Source of the DNA: Halomontanus rarus
GTDB lineage: Archaea > Halobacteriota > Halobacteria > Halobacteriales > Natrialbaceae
Reading direction: 5' to 3'
Assembly: GCF_017357405.1 (NCBI RefSeq)
Contig: NZ_CP071597.1
Coordinates: forward strand, 3,958,345-4,022,344
Length of the DNA: 64,000 bases
Under the pieces are notes generated by a model. The model worked only from the letters and a program-made list of their open reading frames with translations, had not been told where the DNA came from and ran no database searches. The first letter of the stretch is position 1. The number at the start of each line of letters is the position of its first letter. Positions 35,436 through 43,983 of the stretch are shown here, piece by piece. The position numbers and the translations under genes were made by a program.

Positions 35436-37363
35436 CTCCGACCTGCGTACGCCGCGGCGACTTCCTCCGGCGAGGTTCGTCCATCCGCCGCGAGCGTCGC
35501 CAGCAGCTCCGTTCGATCGGCGATCGCCCGCCTGACATCGGCGTACTCCTCGGTCGGACCGGCCATCGCGTTGACGAAGCGACTCTCACCGCGATCGATC
35601 CGCCCGGTCGGCGTCGCTCGAGTGCCGTCGAGGTCGTACAGCGGCTCGAACCAGATCCCGTCGCCGTCTCCGAGCACCTCTTCGATGCGGGCCACGCGCC
35701 GACTCCGGCCGCCGGGCGTTCGATAGGCCTGCACCGTGACGACCAGATCCGTCGCGCCGAACGACGAGGGTTCGACTCCGAGGTCGGAGACGACCCGTTC
35801 GTAGACGTCGCCGGCGCCGTCGCCGTGGATCGTTCCGAGGACCGCGTTCGCGTTCGCACCGACGCGCATCGCCTCGTAGAGCACGCGAGCCTCCGCACCG
35901 CGGATTTCGCCAACGACGAGCGCACCGTCGCCCAGTCGAAGCGCCGTCCGGAGCGCGTCGGTCGGGGAGATCTCCGGCCCGTCGCCGGTGCCCGTCCGAA
36001 GCGCTTGCGCGTCTCGACCGACCGACTGCAGCGGCCCGACCGGCAACTCCGGCGTGTCCTCGATGATCACCGTTCGCGTGTCCGGCGTCACCTCGTACAG
36101 GAGCGTCCCGAGGAGCGTCGTCTTCCCGGATCCGCGGGTCCCGGCGATCAGCGTCGCGGCGTTTCGTTCGATCGCCGTCGAGAGAAAGCCCGCGACCGCC
36201 GGCGTCATCGTTCCGTTGGCGACCAGTCCCGGCAGTGTGAACCGATCGTCGGATTGCTCGCGGAGGGCGAATCCGATCCCGTCGGCGACCGGATCGGTGA
36301 CGCCCGCGATCCGGAGGCCGCGACCGTTCGCCAGCGACGCCGTCGCGTCGATCGTCGGCTTTGCACGCGAAAACGCCCGCCCGCTCGTCCGCCTGACTCG
36401 AGAGGCCAGCGCCTTCGCGCCCGTCTCGGTGAGCCGAACGTTCGTCTCCATCGCCTTCCCGTCCAGTTGCACGCGAAGCGGGTTCGCCGTCACCGGCGAC
36501 GTGACGTAGACGTCCGTTACCGCCGAATCGGCGAACAGATCTTCGAGAATGCCGTACCCGTCCGTGTGTTTCTCGAGGAGCGTCGTCAGCGTCGGATCGA
36601 CCGGCGCGTCGGAGACGTACTGGATCGCCCGCGAGGGGGCGCGGTCGCCCTCGACCCACCCCTCCGCGATCGCCTCGTACCCGTCGACGATCAACTCGCG
36701 CTCCTCGGTCGACAGCGTGAGATCGACGATATCGAGTTCGTACAGCGGAAGCTGGTCGTCTCGCTCGTAGATCCGGGCCGTGCTCCCGGTCTCGAGGTCT
36801 CTGACGTCCGCGAGTCGGGCCGTCTCCCGTACCGATCGTTCGACGTAATAGTACGCGATCTGCAACCCGACACGCGGAGAGAGGGCGTGACTGTAGTCCT
36901 CGACGCCGTCGACGGCGTCGAGGAGCCCGGACTCGAAGGCGACATCGCCGATCGCGTCGACTCGCGTTTCGAGCCCGTCGGCGGCGCCGATCGGATCCCG
37001 GGCGACGTCGCGTGCGAGCCTCTCGTCACGGCTACCGAGGAGTTCGACGAACCTCCCGGCCGCGCCGAGAAACGCCGCGTCACGCTCGTCGTAACGGTGT
37101 TTCAGACCGCTCGAGTGAACGACGATCGACGTCGCCTCGCGCTCGGCCAGTGTCTCGACGACCGACTGGCGACAGTCGGGCGACGTCACGAGGTCTCCAC
37201 TGCACGCCGAGGCGTCGACGACGAGCGTCCGATCGTCGAACTCGAGGTCGCACTCACAGGGCGCCGTCGACGTCGCGGCGCCGAGCAGTCCGCCGAGATC
37301 GAGGTCGAGGTCGATCCGCGAGAGGTACTGGTGAACCGTTCGCTTGGCCCCGTCCGATGACAT
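35432..37363 (-). CDS. TadA/VirB11-like secretion ATPase
   Basis: A 643-residue type II/IV secretion ATPase. The N-terminal 60 residues hold a small Cys-containing region (CECDLEF, then CSGD and CRQ), a possible zinc site. The motor domain has Walker A AGTRGSGKTTLLG, the Asp box VIIEDTPELPVG, Walker B GALVVGEIRGAEA and a His box GTIHGDGAGD. It powers pilus assembly or secretion with the TadC-like partner, which it overlaps by 4 bp. The ATG at 37363 is supported by a TATA-like ATTTAAAATT about 28 bp upstream. Confidence 0.92.
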   Translation of the reverse strand: MSSDGAKRTVHQYLSRIDLDLDLGGLLGAATSTAPCECDLEFDDRTLVVDASACSGDLVTSPDCRQSVVETLAEREATSIVVHSSGLKHRYDERDAAFLGAAGRFVELLGSRDERLARDVARDPIGAADGLETRVDAIGDVAFESGLLDAVDGVEDYSHALSPRVGLQIAYYYVERSVRETARLADVRDLETGSTARIYERDDQLPLYELDIVDLTLSTEERELIVDGYEAIAEGWVEGDRAPSRAIQYVSDAPVDPTLTTLLEKHTDGYGILEDLFADSAVTDVYVTSPVTANPLRVQLDGKAMETNVRLTETGAKALASRVRRTSGRAFSRAKPTIDATASLANGRGLRIAGVTDPVADGIGFALREQSDDRFTLPGLVANGTMTPAVAGFLSTAIERNAATLIAGTRGSGKTTLLGTLLYEVTPDTRTVIIEDTPELPVGPLQSVGRDAQALRTGTGDGPEISPTDALRTALRLGDGALVVGEIRGAEARVLYEAMRVGANANAVLGTIHGDGAGDVYERVVSDLGVEPSSFGATDLVVTVQAYRTPGGRSRRVARIEEVLGDGDGIWFEPLYDLDGTRATPTGRIDRGESRFVNAMAGPTEEYADVRRAIADRTELLATLAADGRTSPEEVAAAYAGRR

Positions 37364-37386
37364 ACCCCGTCTGGAAGCGGTATCCG

Positions 37387-37396
37387 ATTTAAAATT
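37387..37396 (-). promoter_or_regulatory. TATA element of the tadA-tadC operon
   Basis: A T/A-only tract (minus-strand AATTTTAAAT) centred about 28 bp before the ATPase ATG. It suggests tadA and tadC can be transcribed apart from the two small upstream genes. Confidence 0.55.
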
Positions 37397-37540
37397 GAGC
37401 CGTCCTCCCGGCTGAACCCGTTCACACGCCGGTGGCACAGTCCGCGGGTCTCGCTCACGGTGTGCGCCGAACCGCGTTCGTCGTACGATCGGGTGTGCGC
37501 TGACGTCGATATTCCTCTCGATCGGCGAACGAGACCCCGA

Positions 37541-38005
37541 CTACGGGGACTCTGCGACGACGATCGGGTCGCCGTTCTCGTCCGCACGGAGCACTAACCT
37601 GAGCGTCTGTCTCCCGGTTCCACCGATCACCGTCGGTCGGTCGTCCGTCGGATCGTCGTAGACGATGCGCCGTTCGATTATCTCTCGACCCGTCGTGCCG
37701 TCCGTCAGAACGTACCGCGCGAAACTCGCATCGGCGCCGTCGATCGGCTCGATCTCGAAGTGTGATACTCCTTCCGTCGTCAGCGACCGCTTCGGGATCG
37801 ATAGCTCGACGACTCGCTGTGGATTCGGATGGACTCTCGGAGACATCTCCTCGTCCGCCGCGAGCTGGACCGCCGCCATCTCGATATCGGCGATCGCAGT
37901 CCGTACCTCCCGTTCGCCGTTGTCACTCGCACTGGCGTCGATCGCGAGACCTGCGAGCCCCAGTATCGCCACTGTCAACAGTACTGCCACGACGTATCGA
38001 ATCAT
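37541..38005 (-). CDS. Pilus-cluster small membrane protein (DUF7311-like)
   Basis: A 154-residue protein with a single N-terminal helix starting at its first residue (MIRYVVAVLLTVAILGLAGL), then a helical stretch and a beta-rich domain with a cluster of R/D residues. It resembles a pseudopilin in layout but lacks a basic leader. The ATG at 38005 overlaps the stop of the preceding small gene (ATGA). The frame is open upstream to 38182 without recognisable sequence. The family label is recalled from synteny. Confidence 0.7.
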   Translation of the reverse strand: MIRYVVAVLLTVAILGLAGLAIDASASDNGEREVRTAIADIEMAAVQLAADEEMSPRVHPNPQRVVELSIPKRSLTTEGVSHFEIEPIDGADASFARYVLTDGTTGREIIERRIVYDDPTDDRPTVIGGTGRQTLRLVLRADENGDPIVVAESP

Positions 38006-38232
38006 ACCGATCGGAATCTGAACGACTCGAGCAATTTTCCGTCCTCGTCTCCCCTCCCGTCCGTCTTCTCGTCCGTTCCCGTTCCACCGGGGCGGTCTGT
38101 CGTCGTGCCCGCCACTCGAGCACTCCGCACGGAGTCGACCGCCGCCAGTTCGTCGGCTGGTACGTCGTCGACTCCGCCGCACTCGACGGCCGATAGTCGC
38201 TGATCGGCCCGACCAGTGTCGATCATACTCAT
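38002..38232 (-). CDS. Small hydrophilic pilus-cluster protein (DUF7310-like)
   Basis: A 76-residue charged protein (MSMIDTGRADQRLSAVECGG). The first 40 residues could form a short helix and the rest is D/G/T-rich. Support for it being real is its leaderless-type promoter (TATA about 26 bp before the ATG) and the ATGA overlap with the next gene. In related clusters a small coiled-coil protein sits at this place. Coding potential is modest, so confidence is moderate. An internal ATG at 38226 is possible. Confidence 0.55.
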   Translation of the reverse strand: MSMIDTGRADQRLSAVECGGVDDVPADELAAVDSVRSARVAGTTTDRPGGTGTDEKTDGRGDEDGKLLESFRFRSV

Positions 38233-38253
38233 GCTGGTGCTCGCCTCGCGATC

Positions 38254-38285
38254 CTATTTAAGGATGGATTTCAGCTTTAAATAAG
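38254..38285. promoter_or_regulatory. Divergent promoters between the pilus operon and the pilin gene
   Basis: Two TATA-like elements lie back to back. CTATTTAAGG (about 38254-38263, read on the minus strand as CCTTAAATAG) is about 26 bp before the ATG at 38232. TTTAAATAAG (38276-38285) is about 26 bp before the ATG at 38306. Both transcripts would be leaderless. Shared control is plausible, since only some 12 bp separate the two elements. Confidence 0.65.
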
Positions 38286-38305
38286 ATACCGAGCAGAACG
38301 GTCGT

Positions 38306-38839
38306 ATGGGTTCACGATCACAATCCCAATCGCGACCACGAACGGTCTCGACGCCGAGCCTCTCGAAGGCGACGCGCTCGTTCACCGACGACGACCGTGC
38401 GATCGAAGGACTGCCGATCAGGCTCGTCATCGCGCTCATTATCGGTGTAACGTCGCTCGGGATCATGATGCAGATGCTAAGCGGGATCGGGCCGCTCGAG
38501 GGTGATACCGAAGTAAACGTCGAGTTCGACGATCAATCGATCGATACGAGTGCTAGTGACGCGAGCGTATACGTCGTCGACGAGGACGGAGTCGAGGTGA
38601 CGGATGCAACAGTCGTCGCGAAAGCGGACAGTGTTCGAATGGACAACGCGTTAGACGCAGAAACGGGACACTGTAACGGTTGCGATGACAACGAGGTCCA
38701 GTTTGACTTCGACGGTAACGCTGATCTCGACCTTCCGCCGGACCAATCGACTGGGGAGATCGAATTTACCGTCTATCCACCGTCGGACTCTAGCTGGTCG
38801 GATGAGGTAGAGAACAACAAATTGCTGGTGGTTGAGTGA
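38306..38839 (+). CDS. Pilin-like protein (DUF7382-like)
   Basis: A 177-residue protein with a Ser/Arg-rich leader of about 30 residues, then DRAIEGLPIRLVIALIIGVT as a membrane helix, in the style of type IV prepilins. The mature part has a beta-sandwich-like acidic domain with a Cys pair in GHCNGCDDNE. It is the likely major or exported subunit for the nearby TadA/TadC machine, transcribed divergently from it. The family label is recalled, not searched. Confidence 0.75.
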   Translation: MGSRSQSQSRPRTVSTPSLSKATRSFTDDDRAIEGLPIRLVIALIIGVTSLGIMMQMLSGIGPLEGDTEVNVEFDDQSIDTSASDASVYVVDEDGVEVTDATVVAKADSVRMDNALDAETGHCNGCDDNEVQFDFDGNADLDLPPDQSTGEIEFTVYPPSDSSWSDEVENNKLLVVE

Positions 38840-39050
38840 CCCGATAGCGGACAGACATCACACATCAATTAGATCACATTAGACGCGGGCGACTAGCGGA
38901 CGTACTATCGTTTCCGCGCGATCGCTCGCGTCGATCGGAAACCGGTTCGGACGTCGGACTCGAGTGCCTGTGCGTCGGGCGTGCGATCGCGAACGGACAC
39001 CCGCCTGTGCATCGGCGACGGAGTCGACTGTGCATCTCGACGGTGGTCGT

Positions 39051-39911
39051 TCAGTCCCGTGGGCCGCGGGTTGCCCAGTCGCCGTACAGATACGAGCGCT
39101 CGTAGCCCGCACCGGTCACCGCTTCACCGACGATCACCATCGCCGAAGCGCGGTGGCCCGCATCCGCGAGTCGGTCGCCGATCGTCGCGATCGTTCCGAC
39201 GATCACGTCCTCGTCGGGCCAGGAGGCGTGATAGACGACGGCGACGGGCGTCTCGGGATCGTGTCCGTCCTCGAGCAGTCGCTCCATCGTCTCGCCGACG
39301 GCGTGCGTACCGAGGTAGATGCAGGTCGTGACGTCGCCCATACCGACGAACTCGGAGATGTGGTCCTCCTCGGCGCTCAAGGTCTTTCCCCGCGGTCGGG
39401 TGAACGCGACGTGGTTGGCCACGTCGTTCAACGTGAGTTGCGTGCGAAGGGACGCGCTCGCGGCGAACGCCGACGTCACGCCGGGCACGAGGTACGTCGG
39501 CACGTCCTCGTGCTCGAGCGCGTCCATCTGTTCGAGCGCCGCGCCGTAGATCGCGGGGTCGCCGCTGTGGAGGCGGACGACCGCCCGACCGTTCTCGTAC
39601 GCATCCCGCATGAGCGGAATCAACTCCTCGAGGTCTTTGCCGATCGAGTTCACGACGTCGGCGTCCGCGCAGTAGGCCTCGAGCACCTCGCTGTTGACCA
39701 GCGAGCCAGCGTGGACGACGAGGTCGGCATCCTCGAGCAGTTCTCTCCCCGTGACGGTCAGGAGTCCGGGATCGCCCGGTCCGGCGCCGACGAAGGGGAT
39801 GCCCTCCCGATCGTCGCCCGCACTGTACTCGCGGATGCGGTCGTCGAGGTCCGCGCGTCGTCGGTCGCCCTGTGCGTCGATCGCCGCCTGTGGGTCGGTT
39901 TCGTCGGTCAT
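39051..39911 (-). CDS. cbiF: Cobalt-precorrin-4 C11-methyltransferase CbiF
   Basis: A 286-residue SAM-dependent methylase that methylates C11. Signatures: GIPFVGAGPGDPGLLTVTG, VVRLHSGDPAIYGAALEQMD, PGVTSAFAASASLRTQLTL and YLGTHAVGETMERLLEDG. It has a roughly 35-residue charged N-terminal extension. It overlaps the upstream cbiL by 4 bp and is last of the cbiT-cbiL-cbiF operon. In several haloarchaea cbiG follows directly, but here the pilus cluster begins beyond it. Confidence 0.96.
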   Translation of the reverse strand: MTDETDPQAAIDAQGDRRRADLDDRIREYSAGDDREGIPFVGAGPGDPGLLTVTGRELLEDADLVVHAGSLVNSEVLEAYCADADVVNSIGKDLEELIPLMRDAYENGRAVVRLHSGDPAIYGAALEQMDALEHEDVPTYLVPGVTSAFAASASLRTQLTLNDVANHVAFTRPRGKTLSAEEDHISEFVGMGDVTTCIYLGTHAVGETMERLLEDGHDPETPVAVVYHASWPDEDVIVGTIATIGDRLADAGHRASAMVIVGEAVTGAGYERSYLYGDWATRGPRD

Positions 39912-40645
39912 GTTCGTTCGTGATCGTCGCTGGCGCTCGAGCCGCCTGCCGAACCTCCGTCTCGAGCGAACGCCGCCGTCGCCGAATCGATCTCGAGGTC
40001 TCGCTTTTCGGCGTAGGCGAGCGTGTAGTAGTCCCGATCCGCGAGTGCCGATGGATCGGCGGTTACGAGCGTCTCGCCCTGTTCCATGAACAGCCGGCGG
40101 CCGTAGGTCACGTCGTAGCCCGCGTCGACGAGCCCCTCGTGGGTCGCCGGCGCGTCGGTGACCTTGAACAGGATCATTCGATCCGGTCCCGTGGGTGCCG
40201 CCCCGTTCGCCGCCTCCCGGAGGGAGAGTCCCGCCCCCGCCTCGATCTCGACGCCGAGAGCGGTCGCGAACGCCGTCACCGCGCTCACGCCGGGGACGAT
40301 CTCGAGATCCACGTCCGGGTGAAAGGCTTCGAGCGTCCGGCGCAAGTGGCCGAACGTCGAGTAGACGTTCGGATCGCCGAGCGTGACGAAGGCGACGTCA
40401 CCCTCGCGTGCGTTCGGGGCGATTTCGGCTGCGGCTGCCTTCCACGCCGCCCGCAGTTTCGCTTCGTCTTTCGTCATCGGGAAGTCCAGGTCGCCGATCG
40501 TCTCCTCGGAGACGTGCTCGAGTGCGACCGATCGGGAGAGGCGACCGGGCGAGTAGACGACGTCCGCGTTCTCGAGGACGCGCTTGCCGCGGACGGTCAC
40601 GAGATCGGCTTCGCCGGGGCCGAGGCCGACGCCGTAGAGGGTCAC
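39908..40645 (-). CDS. cbiL: Cobalt-factor II C20-methyltransferase CbiL
   Basis: A 245-residue tetrapyrrole methylase that adds the C20 methyl. Signatures: LYGVGLGPGEADLVTVRGKR, VAFVTLGDPNVYSTFGHL and VPGVSAVTAFATALG. A GTG start at 40645 overlaps the cbiT stop (GTGA), and its own stop overlaps cbiF by 4 bp. The Ser/Asp-rich C-terminal tail is dispensable-looking. It is middle gene of its operon. Confidence 0.95.
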   Translation of the reverse strand: MTLYGVGLGPGEADLVTVRGKRVLENADVVYSPGRLSRSVALEHVSEETIGDLDFPMTKDEAKLRAAWKAAAAEIAPNAREGDVAFVTLGDPNVYSTFGHLRRTLEAFHPDVDLEIVPGVSAVTAFATALGVEIEAGAGLSLREAANGAAPTGPDRMILFKVTDAPATHEGLVDAGYDVTYGRRLFMEQGETLVTADPSALADRDYYTLAYAEKRDLEIDSATAAFARDGGSAGGSSASDDHERT

Positions 40646-41253
40646 GTCGACCCTCCCGTGTCCGGTCTCGGTTCGCCGCGGGCGTCGCGTCCATCCTCGT
40701 CTTCACCCTCGCTCGCGCTTCCGACCAGCATGTAGACCGGATTGTCCGAGTCGAAACTCGTCGCGCCCGCGAGTTCGTAGCCGTGGCTCACCTGAAACTG
40801 GACGACCGCCTCGAGAATCCCCCGCTCGCGAAACGCGTCGGTCGCTCGTCCGGCGACCTCGAGTCTGGAGACGTTCATCACGATTCGGTCGACGCCGGTC
40901 TCGACGGCGTGATCGAGGACGGCTTCGAAGTTCCGACTTCCGCCCAGAAAGAGGGCGTCGGCGTCGTCCGGGAGCCCCTCGGGCGCTTCCGCGTTCCGGA
41001 GGGCGACCTCGGCCGCGAGATCGTCGTTGGCCGCGAGGTTCCTCTCGGTCGTCTCGAGTCGCTCGGCTTTCCGCTCGAGTGCGGTCACCCGGCCGGCTCG
41101 TCGGGCCGCTCCGATGGTGACCGCCCCTGTGCACGAACCCACTTCGACGAAGTGATCCTCGGGGCCCAATCCGAGTTTCGAGTGCAAGACGGCGCGGACC
41201 TCGGGCTTGGTCGGTCCCGCCTTCGCGTCGTGTGGCAGCGCGATCGGTTTCAT
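40642..41253 (-). CDS. cbiT: Cobalt-precorrin-6B C15 methylase/decarboxylase CbiT
   Basis: A 203-residue Rossmann methyltransferase (MKPIALPHDAKAGPTKPEVR; motif I VEVGSCTGAVTIGAARR; LFLGGSRNFEAVLD). It decarboxylates and methylates at C12/C15 together with CbiE, which here is a separate gene at 43174-43983. The ATG at 41253 is preferred to an in-frame start at 41286, which lies within the promoter box. It is the first gene of the operon; the cobalamin operator core is 40 bp upstream. Confidence 0.95.
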   Translation of the reverse strand: MKPIALPHDAKAGPTKPEVRAVLHSKLGLGPEDHFVEVGSCTGAVTIGAARRAGRVTALERKAERLETTERNLAANDDLAAEVALRNAEAPEGLPDDADALFLGGSRNFEAVLDHAVETGVDRIVMNVSRLEVAGRATDAFRERGILEAVVQFQVSHGYELAGATSFDSDNPVYMLVGSASEGEDEDGRDARGEPRPDTGGST

Positions 41254-41278
41254 CGTCCGGTGGAACAGATGCCGGTCG

Positions 41279-41315
41279 TAAAACAATTTTGATTGTAGTA
41301 GAACAACTGGTATTG
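41279..41315 (-). promoter_or_regulatory. Cobalamin operator/promoter box B (before cbiT)
   Basis: This 37-bp block is 31/37 identical to 22310-22346. The core palindrome is TTGTAGTAGAACAA (41293-41306). It has the same orientation relative to its gene as box A and ends in the shared TGGTATTG. The core lies 40 bp from the cbiT ATG, so it overlaps or adjoins the expected promoter. Confidence 0.7.
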
Positions 41316-41408
41316 TCGAACGTGGAGCGAACGATCGGATACCGAACCGGTCGGCGCTCGTCGGCGATTCCCCACAGTTTCTTTGGGTCCGCTCGCTTGC
41401 GAACAGCT

Positions 41409-41795
41409 ATGCACTATCTCGTCGGAACCGACTCCGTCCACACGACGGCGGCGGCCTGCGATTACCTCGACGAACGCGCGACGGCCGCGGACACCGTGAC
41501 GGTCGTCGCGGTCGTTTCACCGGACGCCGAGGAACTCTCGAGGCGAGACGGCGAAGAAGCGCTGAACGTCGCTCCCGTTCGACTCGCCACCATTGGATCC
41601 GTTGAAACTGAAGTTCTCGAGGGCGAACCCGCCGACACGATACTCGAGACCGCCGCCGACGTCGAAGCGGACGAGATCGTCGTCGGTGCCCGCAGCGGGG
41701 CGCCCGACACGCCCGTTGGCCTCGGTTCGACCGCCGCCGCGATCGTTACCGACGCCGATCGCCCCGTCGTGGTGGTTCCGCTACCCGACCTGTAA
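41409..41795 (+). CDS. Universal stress protein, UspA family
   Basis: A 128-residue single Usp domain. It starts MHYLVGTDSVHTTAAACDYL and ends with VVGARSGAPDTPVGLGSTAA and DRPVVVVPLPDL, a clear match to the ATP-binding G-x2-G-x9-G-S/T pattern. It lies between two cobalamin operons but on the opposite strand. The ATG at 41409 is chosen; an upstream open stretch covers the cbiT promoter and is not coding. Confidence 0.88.
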   Translation: MHYLVGTDSVHTTAAACDYLDERATAADTVTVVAVVSPDAEELSRRDGEEALNVAPVRLATIGSVETEVLEGEPADTILETAADVEADEIVVGARSGAPDTPVGLGSTAAAIVTDADRPVVVVPLPDL

Positions 41796-41830
41796 CGCGT
41801 TCGAACGGTGTCCAGCGTCCACACGCCGCA

Positions 41831-43177
41831 CTACGCGAGCAACTCGAGGAACCGATCGAACGCGCCGCTCTCGGGGTGGACGTGGGCGTAAGTCCCGAGC
41901 GACTCGTACTCGAGGAGCCCGTCGTGGTCGCCGTCGATGCCGTCCCCGCGGACGGTCTCGAACGCGAAGCGGGCGTCCTCGTCGCCGCGGATCGACGCGC
42001 GCGAGTAGTGGAACTCGTGGCCGCGAATCCGGGTTCCCGAACCCGCGGTCGGCCCGTCGGCGACCGCCTCGAGTTCGACGTGGTTCAACGCCTGGTAGCG
42101 GTCGTGCATCGTGACGGTGGCGGGAAGGATTCCTGCCATCTCGCGAGTTTCGCCGTCGACCGTCGTCAGCGACTCGGCCATCGCCATCAGGCCGCCGCAC
42201 TCGCCGATGACGGGAAGTCCCTCGCTCGCACGTCGCCCGAGGTCCGCGAGCGTCCCGCTCTCTTCGAGCTCCGCGGCGTGGAGTTCCGGATAGCCGCCAG
42301 GCAGGTAGACGCCGTCGCAGTCGGGGACCGGATCGCCGGCGACCGGCGAGAACGTGCACACGTCGGCGCGCTCGCGAAACCGCTCGAGCGTGGCGGGATA
42401 CCGGAAGCAAAAGGCGGCGTCCGAGGCGACCGCGACGCGGGCGTTTACGGGCTCGAGTTCGGGTTCGGATTCGGGGTCGGGCACCCTCGTTCCCGACTCA
42501 CCCATCCCTGCGGGAGTCGCCGGCTCCGCCGCCACTCCCAGCAACCGGTCGACCTCGAGGTGTTCGGCCGCCCGCGCGAGCGCGTCCGCCTCGAGCGGCG
42601 TTTCCTCGCCCATGTGCAATCCGAGATGGCGTTCGGGTATCTCGAGGTCGTCGGCGGGCGGAATCCGACCGAAGTACTCGAGGCCGTCGGGGAGCGCGTC
42701 CCTGATCCCCTGCTCGTGGCGGCCGCCGTGGGCGCGCTGGGCGACGATCCCCGCGACCTCCACGTCGCGGCCAATCGTCTCGGCGTAGCGCTGGAAGCCG
42801 AGCGCCGTCGCCGCCACGCTCTCCATGCCCGCCTTGGCGTCGACGACCAGGACGACCGGCAACTCGAGCGCCTCGGCGACCATCGCCGTCGACGAGCCGT
42901 CGCCGTCGTACAGCCCCATCACGCCTTCGACGACGCAGACGTCGCCCTCGCCGCGGTCGTAGTTGCGTCTCACCCCGTCTTCGCCACAGAGCCACAGGTC
43001 GAGCGTCCTCGAGGGCCGTCCCGCGACGGCCGCGTGGTGGCTCGGATCGATGAAGTCGGGGCCGGCCTTAGCCGGCTGGACCTCGTCGCCCGCCTCGGAG
43101 AGCGCGCGGATCGTCGCCAACGTCGCGACGGTCTTGCCGACGCCGGAGCTGACGCCCCCGAGGACGAATCCCTTCAC
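41831..43177 (-). CDS. cbiA: Cobyrinate a,c-diamide synthase CbiA
   Basis: A 448-residue glutamine-dependent amidotransferase that amidates the a and c side chains of (cobalt-)sirohydrochlorin-derived cobyrinate. The N-terminal dethiobiotin-synthetase-like domain has GGVSSGVGKTVATLATIRAL and DVCVVEGVMGLYDG. The C-terminal GATase has LPVIGECGGLMAMAESL with the catalytic Cys, and a final His (YAHVHPESGAF). It overlaps cbiE by 4 bp and is the last gene of the cobN operon. Confidence 0.96.
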   Translation of the reverse strand: MKGFVLGGVSSGVGKTVATLATIRALSEAGDEVQPAKAGPDFIDPSHHAAVAGRPSRTLDLWLCGEDGVRRNYDRGEGDVCVVEGVMGLYDGDGSSTAMVAEALELPVVLVVDAKAGMESVAATALGFQRYAETIGRDVEVAGIVAQRAHGGRHEQGIRDALPDGLEYFGRIPPADDLEIPERHLGLHMGEETPLEADALARAAEHLEVDRLLGVAAEPATPAGMGESGTRVPDPESEPELEPVNARVAVASDAAFCFRYPATLERFRERADVCTFSPVAGDPVPDCDGVYLPGGYPELHAAELEESGTLADLGRRASEGLPVIGECGGLMAMAESLTTVDGETREMAGILPATVTMHDRYQALNHVELEAVADGPTAGSGTRIRGHEFHYSRASIRGDEDARFAFETVRGDGIDGDHDGLLEYESLGTYAHVHPESGAFDRFLELLA

Positions 43178-43983
43178 GGCTCTCCCTCCTTCGGTGCGTT
43201 CTCCCCCGTCGAAACCGTCCGCCGAACCGCGAGCACCGACAGATCCGAAAACGGCGTGTCGTCGCGGCCGTCACCGCCGCCGCGTTCGGCCAACTCCGCG
43301 AGTGAGAATCGGTGAATCGACTCGTCCTCGTGGGTCAGCTTCTCGAGGACCAGCGCCTCGAGATCCGGATTCCCACCCCGCTCGAGCAGGAACGCGGCGA
43401 TATCGCCGGGCATCAGATCGAACGGGCGCGGCAACACCAGCAGGTGTCGGTCGCCGACCGCTCGAGCGAGTCGCTCGAGTCCCGCCGTCACCGGCCCGCT
43501 CTTGTGGAGCGTCACGAACTCGGTGTCCTCCATCGGCGTTCGAGCCCGGCTCGCCGCGAGCTGGAGCGAGGAGATGCCGGGGACGATCCGCACCGATCGA
43601 TCGACGACCCGCTGAACCTTCCCGACGAACTGGTAGCCGGAGTGGTTGGGATCGCCCATCAGGACCGCCGTTCCGCGCTCGCCGTCGGCGACGCGCTCGG
43701 CGAACGTCTCGAGCGCGTCGGCCTCGTCCCGGTACCCGCAGGTCAGCAGGTCCGCGTCGGTTCGGTCGGCCACGAACTCGACGACCGTCGCGAAGCCGAC
43801 GACGACGTCCGTCTCGCGGATCGCGCGCTCCGCGCGCGGCGTGAGGTACTCGAGGTTGCCGGGGCCGATGCCGACGGCGTAGACGGACGGGTTCGCCCGC
43901 GTATCTCGGTCCAGCGGCTCCGGCGCGGACGCAGCGATCGTCGCCGGGTCCGGACCGGACTCGAGGTCGTAGTCGTCACTCAT
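43174..43983 (-). CDS. cbiE: Cobalt-precorrin-7 C5-methyltransferase CbiE
   Basis: A 269-residue tetrapyrrole methylase. It shows VYAVGIGPGNLEYLTPRAER, TAVLMGDPNHSGYQFVGKVQ and VPGISSLQLAASRARTPMED. It methylates C5 and C15 in cooperation with CbiT; the two are fused as CobL in some organisms but are separate and 2 kb apart here. Both ends overlap neighbours by 4 bp (cbiC and cbiA), so the genes are translationally coupled. The C-terminal 25 residues are low-complexity. Confidence 0.95.
   Translation of the reverse strand: MSDDYDLESGPDPATIAASAPEPLDRDTRANPSVYAVGIGPGNLEYLTPRAERAIRETDVVVGFATVVEFVADRTDADLLTCGYRDEADALETFAERVADGERGTAVLMGDPNHSGYQFVGKVQRVVDRSVRIVPGISSLQLAASRARTPMEDTEFVTLHKSGPVTAGLERLARAVGDRHLLVLPRPFDLMPGDIAAFLLERGGNPDLEALVLEKLTHEDESIHRFSLAELAERGGGDGRDDTPFSDLSVLAVRRTVSTGENAPKEGEP

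Noticed and set aside
33379..35925. Open frame of 848 codons on the minus strand, in another frame than tadC
   Set aside because: It overlaps tadC, tadA and the pilin-like gene, and its product is Arg/Ser-rich without a fold. The two named genes have clear motifs.
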